Program-made: the position numbers and the translations under genes
Notes under the pieces: model-generated
Told to the model about the DNA's origin: nothing
The model's input: only the letters and a program-made list of their open reading frames with translations
Databases searched by the model: none
In this document: positions 38,531 to 44,834 of the stretch, one piece after another
How positions within the stretch are numbered: the first letter of the stretch is position 1
Layout: the number at the start of each line of letters is the position of its first letter
Assembly (NCBI GenBank): GCA_021272315.1
Contig: JAJSLI010000032.1
Span: 1-44,834 of the forward strand
DNA: 44,834 nucleotides
DNA from: Methylacidiphilales bacterium
GTDB lineage: Bacteria > Verrucomicrobiota > Verrucomicrobiia > Methylacidiphilales > UBA1321
Direction of reading: 5' to 3'

Positions 38531-39556
38531 ATGACGCATCCTGAATTTCGTCGCGATCCTCTCCATAACGTCTGGGTCGTTTTCGCCCCGGACCGACAGC
38601 GCCGTCCTCAGGACTTTGCCGCCGCCGTTCTCCAGACCGGCATCCTCGATCCCTTCGCCGAGGGCAACGAACGCCTCACGCCACCCGAGGTCCACGCTTT
38701 CCGCAAGGAAAAGACCAAGTCCAACGAGCCCGGCTGGCGCGTCCGCGTCGTTCCAAACCGCTATCCCGCCGTGCGGATCGAGGGACCGCTCGAGGCCCGT
38801 CCCGAAGGGCTCTACGACCGGCTCAGCGGCATTGGCGCCCACGAAGTCATTATCGAGACTCCCGACGGCAAACTCGCGCTGGAAGACCTTCCCGTCGACT
38901 CCATCGCCGAAGTCTTCGCCAGCTACCGCGAACGCATCCTCGACCTCGACAAGGACCACCGGTTCCAGCACATCTACGTCTTTAAGAACGTCGGCCCCAG
39001 CGCCGGCGCTTCCCTTACCCACGCCCACTCGCAACTCGTCGCGCTTCCCCTCGTTCCGCCCTTCGTCGAGGGTAAACTCAACCGCGCCCGCGATCATTAC
39101 CTCGTCAAACAACGCAGCCTCTTCAGCGATATCCTCCACACTGAAATTACCGACGGCACCCGGCTCGTCGCCGACAACGACAGCTATTTCCTCTTTTGCC
39201 CCTTCGCCAGCCGCTTCCCCTTCGAGCTCGCCATCTTCCCCAAGCGCCACCACCCCGACTACGTCTCCTGCACCCCGGACGAACTCCACGACCTCGCCGA
39301 AATTCTTCGCTTCGCCCTCCAGCGCCTTAATGTCGCCCTCGAAAATCCAGGCTATAATCTCCTTCTTCACACCGCGCCTCTTCAACGCCCCGGCACCCAG
39401 CGCTTTGCCAGTGCCCGCTACGACTACTCGTGGCACGTGGAAATCGTTCCCCGTTTCAACGCCCTCGCCGGTTTTGAAATCGGCCTCGGCTCCTACATCA
39501 ACACCGTTTACCCCGAGCAGGCCGCGCGATTCCTGCGCGGCGAGGAACAAACATGA
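38531..39556 (+). CDS. galT: Galactose-1-phosphate uridylyltransferase-like protein lacking the CxxC pair
   Basis: The protein has the HIT-superfamily GalT plan: PNRYPAVRIEGP, GAHEVIIETP, GASLTHAHSQLVALP with the catalytic HxHSQ, and NLLLHTAP then YSWHVEIVPR. In GalT the early CPFCPGNE motif binds zinc; here it is DPFAEGNE (Asp40 and Ala43), so that zinc site is lost. The start at 38531 follows homology; 38489 would add 14 residues. It overlaps the GH57 gene by four bases. GalT with GH57 suggests alpha-glucan or galactose metabolism; a related activity such as ADP-glucose phosphorylase is possible. Confidence 0.8.
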   Translation: MTHPEFRRDPLHNVWVVFAPDRQRRPQDFAAAVLQTGILDPFAEGNERLTPPEVHAFRKEKTKSNEPGWRVRVVPNRYPAVRIEGPLEARPEGLYDRLSGIGAHEVIIETPDGKLALEDLPVDSIAEVFASYRERILDLDKDHRFQHIYVFKNVGPSAGASLTHAHSQLVALPLVPPFVEGKLNRARDHYLVKQRSLFSDILHTEITDGTRLVADNDSYFLFCPFASRFPFELAIFPKRHHPDYVSCTPDELHDLAEILRFALQRLNVALENPGYNLLLHTAPLQRPGTQRFASARYDYSWHVEIVPRFNALAGFEIGLGSYINTVYPEQAARFLRGEEQT

Positions 39557-41718
39557 ATGTCGTGCTGCTCTGGCACATGCACCAGCCTTACTACGTCAAT
39601 CCCCTGACGAAAAAGGCGATGATGCCGTGGGTCCGGCTCCACGCCGTCAAGGGCTACCTCGACATGATCGATCTCGTCACTGCCCAGCCCGAGATTCGCG
39701 TCAGTTTTAATTTCACCCCCGTCCTCGTCCGTCAGATTCTGGAACTCGTCAATAACGAGATCCAGGACGAGTGGGAAAATCTCAGCCGCAAGCCCGCCGC
39801 AAACCTCGACGACGGCGACCGCCGGCATCTCGTCGAAAACTTCTTCAAGATCAACTGGGAAACCCTCGTCAAACCGGTCCCCCGCTACGCCGAGCTTCTG
39901 ACCAAACGAGGCTCCAACTACACCCTCGATAAACTCGACTCCATTATCCGCAAGTTCAACGAGGCGGATTTCCGCGACCTCCAGACCCTCTACAATCTCC
40001 AATGGTGCGGCTTTTCCGCCGCGCGCCGTTTCCCGCTTCTCGCCGAGCTGAAAGCCAAGGGCCGCGACTTTACCGAGCAGGACAAAAACGCCGTCCTCGA
40101 CATTCACCGCAAGATACTCGGCCTCATTCTTGGTGAATACCGCGCCGCCGCTGATCGGGGCCAGATCGAACTTACCACCACGCCCTTCTTTCATCCCATC
40201 ATGCCGCTGGTCTACGACACCCACATCGCCCGCCGCTGCCAGCCTCACTCGCCGCTCCCCTCCACTTTCTCCGCCCCGGAAGACGTCCGCGCCCATCTTC
40301 TCCTCGCCCAGGAGCAGCACGAAAAAGTCTTTGGGCATCGCGCCCGCGGCCTTTGGCCCTCCGAAGGCTCCATCGCCCCCGAGATCATTCCCCTCATGGT
40401 CGAAGCCGGTTTCAATTACTTCTGCTCCGACGAAGGCAACCTTTTTCGCAGTCTAAAAAGCGATCCCGCATGGAATCACCACCAGGCCGAACACCGTGAA
40501 CTTTTCCAGGGCTGGCGTATCCACGCAGGCGGTGCCTCCATCCAGGCCCTCTTCCGTGAACGGCCCCTTTCTGACTTCATCGGCTTCGATGCCGCCCGCA
40601 ACGAAACATCCCGCGCCGTCAGTCATCTCATCGACAACCTTAAAAACATCGTCCATGTCGCTCCTCAGGATCGCGGCGTTGTCCCCCTCATCCTCGACGG
40701 CGAAAACGCCTGGGAAGCTTTTCCCGACAGCGGCGAGGCCTTTCTGACCGCCTTTTACCGCGCGCTCACTTCGACGCCCGAACTCAAGACCAGCCGCCTC
40801 GGCGACTACTTCGAAGCCCACCCCGCGCAGGCCGAGACTTCCTCCCTCCATTCGGGTTCCTGGATCCGCAGCGACTTCGACATCTGGATCGGCGATCCCG
40901 AGGAAAACAAAGCGTGGGAATGGCTCAAGGAAACCCGCCACTTCCTCGTCGAACGCCTCACCCACGATGGTAATATTCCCCCTGCAACCGCCGCCGCCGC
41001 CTGGTGGGAAATCTACGCCGCCGAGGGCAGCGACTGGTTTTGGTGGTACGGCCCCGACTTCACCATCGACAGCGACTTCCTCTTTGACGAACTCTTCCGC
41101 CTCCACCTCCAGAACGTTTATCGCATTCTCGGCGTCGACCCTCCCGCCCACCTCGACGTTCCCATCTGCCTGCCCAGCTCGGAACTCGGCTACTCCCAGC
41201 CTCTGCGGCTGCTTTCGCCCGACCTGAGCGGCGAAACCGAACATTACTTCGACTGGCTCGGCGCCGGCGAACTCGACCTCACCAAGCAACAAACCGCCAT
41301 GTTCCAGGGCGACCGCATCGGCCGCAAACTCTACTTTGGCTTCGGTACGAACGACTTTTTCCTGCGGCTGGACCTCAGCCGCCATCCGGAGGCCTTCATC
41401 GCCCGTTTCCTTCTGCCCCATCCCGCGCGCATTACGCTGCGCCAGCCCAGCCCCGGACGCATCGAAACTCTTTTTGAATCAAGCCTTGATGGCGTCCTTT
41501 TCACCCCCGCCCCCGCCGAAGGGCTTCTCGCTCACTGGGGCCCTACCCTCATCCTCTCTGTCCCCCGCAAACTTCTTCGCCTTGAACCCGGCAGCCAAGT
41601 CGCCTTCTTTGTCCAACTCCTCGAAGGCGGTCTCCAGCGCGAACGCTATCCCGAACGGGGCGCCATCGAACTGGCCGTCCCGACCAGGGATTTTGAGTTT
41701 GAGCAATGGTACGTTTAA
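39553..41718 (+). CDS. Glycoside hydrolase family 57 alpha-amylase-like enzyme
   Basis: The 721-residue protein begins at the family signature VVLLWHMHQPYY (conserved motif 1), continues with FNFTPVLVRQI and FHPIMPLVYD, and has RGLWPSEGSIAPE, where the Glu is the expected nucleophile. GVVPLILDGENAWE carries the acid/base Asp. A C-terminal beta domain of about 200 residues (from about 520) follows. There is no signal peptide, so it acts in the cytoplasm, probably on glycogen or maltodextrin. It overlaps the galT-like gene by four bases. Confidence 0.93.
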   Translation: MNVVLLWHMHQPYYVNPLTKKAMMPWVRLHAVKGYLDMIDLVTAQPEIRVSFNFTPVLVRQILELVNNEIQDEWENLSRKPAANLDDGDRRHLVENFFKINWETLVKPVPRYAELLTKRGSNYTLDKLDSIIRKFNEADFRDLQTLYNLQWCGFSAARRFPLLAELKAKGRDFTEQDKNAVLDIHRKILGLILGEYRAAADRGQIELTTTPFFHPIMPLVYDTHIARRCQPHSPLPSTFSAPEDVRAHLLLAQEQHEKVFGHRARGLWPSEGSIAPEIIPLMVEAGFNYFCSDEGNLFRSLKSDPAWNHHQAEHRELFQGWRIHAGGASIQALFRERPLSDFIGFDAARNETSRAVSHLIDNLKNIVHVAPQDRGVVPLILDGENAWEAFPDSGEAFLTAFYRALTSTPELKTSRLGDYFEAHPAQAETSSLHSGSWIRSDFDIWIGDPEENKAWEWLKETRHFLVERLTHDGNIPPATAAAAWWEIYAAEGSDWFWWYGPDFTIDSDFLFDELFRLHLQNVYRILGVDPPAHLDVPICLPSSELGYSQPLRLLSPDLSGETEHYFDWLGAGELDLTKQQTAMFQGDRIGRKLYFGFGTNDFFLRLDLSRHPEAFIARFLLPHPARITLRQPSPGRIETLFESSLDGVLFTPAPAEGLLAHWGPTLILSVPRKLLRLEPGSQVAFFVQLLEGGLQRERYPERGAIELAVPTRDFEFEQWYV

Positions 41719-41832
41719 GCCCGCTTAGGGTTCCCTTCAAGTCTCTCCGAAAAAAGCATTTGGCCTCGCAAAATTTCCAACCCAAAATAGCGGTTGCTGA
41801 GCGGTGCTTTTTGTGAGAAGAAGAGAAGCACT

Positions 41833-42222
41833 ATGAAGAAACTTTTGGCCGCTGCCGCAATCATCGGCAGCATCCTTGCCACTGCCTGCCAACATAATGA
41901 CACCGTTACCGACCAGTCGGCCCCCCTGCCCACCACGAATGCTCTCGCACCCGTTCCGCCGCCCGACCAGACCGGCGGTTCGACCAATGCGGCGGACAAC
42001 ACCGCTCCTGCTCCCACCACGCCCGACATGACGCAGACACAGCCGCCTGCTCCAAAACCCGCTACCAACTACCCCTACGGCATTCCCATCCCCGGCAAGA
42101 AGGGCTTCGTCAAGAGTCCTTATGCCGAATATGCCGAGCCGGTTGACGTCCGCGGTTATCCTCCCGGAACCGCCGTCCGCTGCCCCTACACTAACAAAAT
42201 CTTCATCGTTCCCCAGACCTGA
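41833..42222 (+). CDS. Small outer-membrane or secreted lipoprotein
   Basis: The 129-residue product has a lipoprotein signal ([18 protein letters not shown]) with a lipobox ending in Cys. A disordered Pro/Thr/Ala-rich stretch follows, then a short conserved-looking C-terminus ([20 protein letters not shown], then [16 protein letters not shown]). The start at 41833 is preferred over 41794 because it begins exactly at the signal peptide. I know this C-terminal pattern only as a hypothetical verrucomicrobial type (YAxPVDVxGYPxG); function unknown. A REP-like repeat starts three bases after the stop. Confidence 0.75.
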   Translation: MKKLLAAAAIIGSILATACQHNDTVTDQSAPLPTTNALAPVPPPDQTGGSTNAADNTAPAPTTPDMTQTQPPAPKPATNYPYGIPIPGKKGFVKSPYAEYAEPVDVRGYPPGTAVRCPYTNKIFIVPQT

Positions 42223-42224
42223 CC

Positions 42225-42253
42225 TGTAGCGGCGGTGTCCAAGGCCGTCGCAC
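42225..42253 (+). repeat. REP-like intergenic repeat, copy 1
   Basis: A 29-base unit starts TGTAGCGGCGGT, has a variable centre of six bases, and ends GGCCGTCGCAC. Copy 2 is inverted at 44381-44408, with 11 of 12 and 11 of 11 bases shared in the two blocks. Both lie just past stop codons. Confidence 0.6.
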
Positions 42254-42278
42254 GGGCGGTTCGTCGAACGGGCCAAGT

Positions 42279-43172
42279 GTGAAACAATACCACGACCTCC
42301 TGCGCCTCGTCCTGGAGCAGGGTCGCCCCAAGTCTGACCGCACCGGCACCGGCACCCGCTCCGTCTTTGGCGCGCAGGCTCGCTTCCCCCTTCACGACAA
42401 CTTCCCCCTGCTCACCACGAAAAAGATGGCATGGAAAGCCATCATCGCCGAACTGCTTTGGTTCCTTTCCGGCGATACGAACGTCGCCACGTTGGCCCGG
42501 CAGGGAGTCACCATCTGGCACGGCAACGGGTATGACCACTATCGCAAGGTCTTGGCCCCGGCCCGAAAAGAATCACCGCTGACGCAGGAAGAATGGGGCA
42601 AGCGGATCGTCGAGGACGGGGCGTTTGCCTCTTGGGCCGCGACCTTGGGCGACGTCTACGGCGCGCAATGGCGCCACTGGCGCACCCCGGACGGCGGCTC
42701 GATCGACCAGATCGCCCGGCTCGTCGAGCGCATCCGCAAAAATCCCGACAGTCGCCGCCACATCGTCACCGCCTGGAACCCCGCCGAAGTCGACGCCATG
42801 GCCCTCCCGCCCTGCCATGCTCTCTTCCAGTTCTTCGTCCTCGACGGCCGGCTCAGTTGCCAGCTCTACCAGCGCAGTGCCGACCTTTTTCTCGGCGTCC
42901 CCTTCAACATCGCCTCCTACGCGCTGCTCACCGTCATGGTCGCTCAGGTCTGCGATCTTCGGCCCGGCGAATTTGTCCACACTTTCGGCGATCTCCATCT
43001 CTACGACAATCACATCGACCAGGCCCGCGAACAACTTCGCCGCGAGTTTCGCCCCCTCCCCCGCCTCGTTCTCAACCCCAAGGTCCGCGACCTCGACGCC
43101 TTTACCTTCGAGGACATCACCCTCCTCGACTACAATCCTCATCCGCCAATCAAAGCGCCGATTGCGGTTTGA
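42279..43172 (+). CDS. thyA: Thymidylate synthase
   Basis: The 297-residue enzyme converts dUMP and methylene-tetrahydrofolate to dTMP. Signatures are [12 protein letters not shown] near the start, [43 protein letters not shown] with the catalytic Cys, [20 protein letters not shown] and HLYDNHIDQ. It starts at GTG (42279). The product of the reaction, dihydrofolate, is recycled by folA, which lies downstream with one unrelated gene between them. Confidence 0.96.
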   Translation: MKQYHDLLRLVLEQGRPKSDRTGTGTRSVFGAQARFPLHDNFPLLTTKKMAWKAIIAELLWFLSGDTNVATLARQGVTIWHGNGYDHYRKVLAPARKESPLTQEEWGKRIVEDGAFASWAATLGDVYGAQWRHWRTPDGGSIDQIARLVERIRKNPDSRRHIVTAWNPAEVDAMALPPCHALFQFFVLDGRLSCQLYQRSADLFLGVPFNIASYALLTVMVAQVCDLRPGEFVHTFGDLHLYDNHIDQAREQLRREFRPLPRLVLNPKVRDLDAFTFEDITLLDYNPHPPIKAPIAV

Positions 43173-43194
43173 GTTTTCCTTTGAGCAGAAAGAA

Positions 43195-43776
43195 ATGAAC
43201 CCTCCCTGTTTTTTCTGGTTCATTTGGTTCGGAATCATTTCTTCCCTTACCGCAACCGTTGATGACTCTTTTCCCATCGGTGATCCCATCCCCTCATCCG
43301 ACCTCCTTTTTGAGGTTTATTCGTCTCCAGAAGGACAAGCTAAAGATGTTCACGGGCAACCCTATTACTACGGCGAGCAGATATTTGTTCGATTACATGG
43401 GACAAAGGAAAAGGGCGTACTCCTGCGACAGAATAGCCGCTGGTTTGATATAAAATGGGCACCCCACTCCCATTTGCTGGGACTGGAAGACCATTGGGAT
43501 GGCCATTCTTCCAGGGTCTATGTTTACGATATATGCAACGGACCCGGACACCCGCATTTTCAAGCCCGCTTGGTTTTTATTTCCCCTAACAATGATTATG
43601 ACAGGCAGTGGTTCATGGAGGGATGGGAACCAGCACAGCGAAAAATTCGACTTCGTCTAGAGCAGAGAGGCAATGATGCCATACTAGGTCACGAAGCTTG
43701 GCCCTCATTCCTAGTTGCACACCGAACCTTTGTCATTGGCACCGAAACTGTTCACGACGATACCCCCAACGATTAA
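43195..43776 (+). CDS. AT-rich hypothetical exported protein
   Basis: The 193-residue product has a short N-terminal hydrophobic stretch (FFWFIWFGIISSLTA) that fits a signal peptide and otherwise no known domain. Trp and aromatic residues are frequent in the rest (SSRVYVYDICNGPGHPHFQ). The base composition is visibly AT-richer than that of thyA and folA on either side and codon use differs, so it is probably an insertion between those two genes. A frame that is open far upstream is only a shadow through thyA. Confidence 0.65.
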   Translation: MNPPCFFWFIWFGIISSLTATVDDSFPIGDPIPSSDLLFEVYSSPEGQAKDVHGQPYYYGEQIFVRLHGTKEKGVLLRQNSRWFDIKWAPHSHLLGLEDHWDGHSSRVYVYDICNGPGHPHFQARLVFISPNNDYDRQWFMEGWEPAQRKIRLRLEQRGNDAILGHEAWPSFLVAHRTFVIGTETVHDDTPND

Positions 43777-43836
43777 AGCCCCCCGTGGTAAGACTTTCCC
43801 CGCACCTTTTTCATCCTGATCTCATCTAAATCCTCC

Positions 43837-44379
43837 ATGCCTACCTTCCACGCCATCGTTGCAATGTCGGAAAACCGCGTCATCGGCGACAAGGGCAAAA
43901 TTCCCTGGCACATTCCCGACGAATACCGCTGGTTCAAGCACAAAACCATGGGCGGTACCCTCGTCATGGGCCGCAAAACTTTCGAGTCGATTGGCGAAGC
44001 GCTGCCGGGGCGAAAGACCCTCGTCCTTACCCACCGTTCGATCGATGTCCCCGGCGTCGAAACCTGTTCAGACCTCGCCCTCTTTCTCAACGACTACCTC
44101 AAAGCTCACCCTGACGAAACCTATTGGATCAGCGGCGGCAGCATGATTTACACTCAACTTCTCGATCAGTGCGCCTACCTCTACCTTACCACCGTCAAAC
44201 GCCGTGTCGAAGGTGATGCCTTTTTTCTCTCTGCTGAACACGTTCAGAAAACGCACACCTTGGACCAAATTATCTACGACGAACCGCGATTCCGCGTTGA
44301 ACGTTGGGCAAAGAGAAATCTTCCTGAAACCGCCAGGCTCGCTCCCGAACCGTGGCCCTTCCCGGAAAAAAACCGCTAG
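43837..44379 (+). CDS. folA: Dihydrofolate reductase
   Basis: The 180-residue enzyme reduces dihydrofolate with NADPH. It shows the family pattern: FHAIVAMSENRVIGDKGKIP, WHIPDEYRWFKHKTMGGTLV, MGRKTFESIGEALPGRKTLV and YWISGGSMIYTQLL. The active-site acid, usually Asp27/Glu in PWxxPxDxxxF, is in the IPDEY segment (WHIPDEYRWF). The last 30 residues extend beyond the core. It completes the thymidylate cycle with thyA. Gene order thyA-(insert)-folA suggests an ancestral operon. Confidence 0.93.
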   Translation: MPTFHAIVAMSENRVIGDKGKIPWHIPDEYRWFKHKTMGGTLVMGRKTFESIGEALPGRKTLVLTHRSIDVPGVETCSDLALFLNDYLKAHPDETYWISGGSMIYTQLLDQCAYLYLTTVKRRVEGDAFFLSAEHVQKTHTLDQIIYDEPRFRVERWAKRNLPETARLAPEPWPFPEKNR

Positions 44380-44380
44380 A

Positions 44381-44408
44381 GTGCGACGGCCAATAGACCA
44401 CCGCTACA
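44381..44408 (-). repeat. REP-like intergenic repeat, copy 2 (inverted)
   Basis: The 28-base unit is the inverted counterpart of 42225-42253; it begins two bases after the folA stop. Together with the hairpin at 44418-44438 it fills the gap to the convergent PfkB gene. Confidence 0.6.
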
Positions 44409-44417
44409 TTGGCAGAA

Positions 44418-44438
44418 CCGTCGCAGGGCCTGCGACGG
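44418..44438. terminator. Perfect GC-rich hairpin between folA and the PfkB gene
   Basis: A 9-bp perfect stem (CCGTCGCAG with CTGCGACGG) encloses a 3-base loop. It sits six bases from the end of the PfkB gene, between two converging genes. No T-run follows, so it may be a REP-type palindrome acting as a terminator. Confidence 0.45.
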
Positions 44439-44443
44439 CTACC

Positions 44444-44834
44444 TTACAGCGTCTGGAGGAACCGCACCAACTGCTCGCGATTCGGACTGACGGCGTGCCG
44501 GACGTAGAAGCCCGAGGCTGCCACGGCCAGTTGCAACGAATGACCGACTCCGAGGCCGAGCAAACGCCCGATGACAAAGCCCGCGTTGAAATGGTCTCCT
44601 GCCCCCGTGCTGATCTTCGGCTTGGCCGTGTAGGGCCCGTTGACGAAAATCTCGCCTTGGGCGTCGGCGCCCGCGGCGTATTGGACCGGGTGAATCACCA
44701 CGGTGTGAATCTCCAGCTTTTCGCGGATCGCCGCGGCCAATGAAGCCATCCCTTTCGGGTTGTTCGGGGTTTTCTTCAGGCGAAGCACTTTCGCCACGTG
44801 CTGGCTCTCGCTCTCGTTGAGGCCGAGGATCACA
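44444..44834 (-). CDS. PfkB-family carbohydrate kinase, C-terminal part (truncated by window)
   Basis: The frame runs off the window edge. The remaining 130 residues include LNESESQ, the PfkB signature STGAGDHFNAGFVIGRLLGL with the catalytic Asp, and VVIHPVQYAAG before it. This is the C-terminal half of a ribokinase/fructokinase-type kinase; the specific sugar cannot be told without the N-terminus. The GTG near the window edge is probably internal. Confidence 0.88.
   Translation of the reverse strand, partial: VILGLNESESQHVAKVLRLKKTPNNPKGMASLAAAIREKLEIHTVVIHPVQYAAGADAQGEIFVNGPYTAKPKISTGAGDHFNAGFVIGRLLGLGVGHSLQLAVAASGFYVRHAVSPNREQLVRFLQTL

Noticed and set aside
38474-39550. 358-residue ORF antisense to galT
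   Set aside because: Shadow of the GC-rich galT gene; no recognisable domain.

Overview
The window is a gene-dense, high-GC bacterial chromosome segment with about 40 protein genes, one tRNA and no rRNA or CRISPR. The gene set suggests a member of the PVC group, most likely Verrucomicrobiota: MglA/Roadblock modules with DUF4388 and FHA proteins, DUF3108, PhyH and URO-D-like genes beside an AraC regulator, a stand-alone CoaC with type III PanK, GH57, and lysine-rich short peptides. That placement is an inference from gene content; no marker gene settles it.

Region 1 (1-9.4 kb): the end of a UbiD-type decarboxylase; a 20-residue lysine-rich peptide with its own ribosome binding site and terminator; an ECF sigma / anti-sigma pair followed by coaC; an FkbM-like methyltransferase; then coaX and trpA overlapping by four bases, and a large exported TPR protein.

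Region 2 (9.4-20.3 kb) is the most unusual part. It holds two tandem Flp-type pilins, a Roadblock protein, an MglA-like GTPase and a giant proline-rich scaffold ending in helix-hairpin-helix and Roadblock-like domains, all on the minus strand. Divergent from them run a DUF4388-FHA membrane protein, a rhomboid-like protein without catalytic residues, a DUF3108 protein, a CheX-like protein, an unknown two-domain protein and a GNAT enzyme. A tRNA-Arg, a third pilin gene of only 57 codons and a second GYF-DUF4388-FHA protein follow. The GTPase carries Leu82 and Ala21 where M. xanthus MglA has the catalytic Gln82 and P-loop Gly21, so it may be a naturally GTP-locked switch. The transmembrane region of the anti-sigma factor in region 1 is clearly related to the pilins here. 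Together these suggest a polarity or surface-appendage signalling system; that function is inferred.

Region 3 (20.4-34.4 kb) is mostly housekeeping: an alpha/beta hydrolase, ppdK with a lysine-rich N-terminal extension, a sigma-70 factor overlapping apt, a Spy-like protein, a TPR protein, a redoxin-like protein, an RlmI-like methyltransferase overlapping a Cache-type adenylate cyclase, an FmdB zinc ribbon and a peptidase-MA-like exported protein.

Region 4 (34.4-44.8 kb): a pseudokinase, galT-like gene and GH57 amylase appear to have been one sugar/glycogen cluster, now split by a 3.2-kb cassette (URO-D-like, PhyH, AraC). The cassette is bracketed by an 87-bp direct repeat of the kinase 3-prime end, and a stub of a second PhyH gene sits at its left edge. 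thyA and folA follow with an AT-richer hypothetical gene between them, then a partial PfkB kinase. A REP-like intergenic repeat occurs twice here in inverted orientation.
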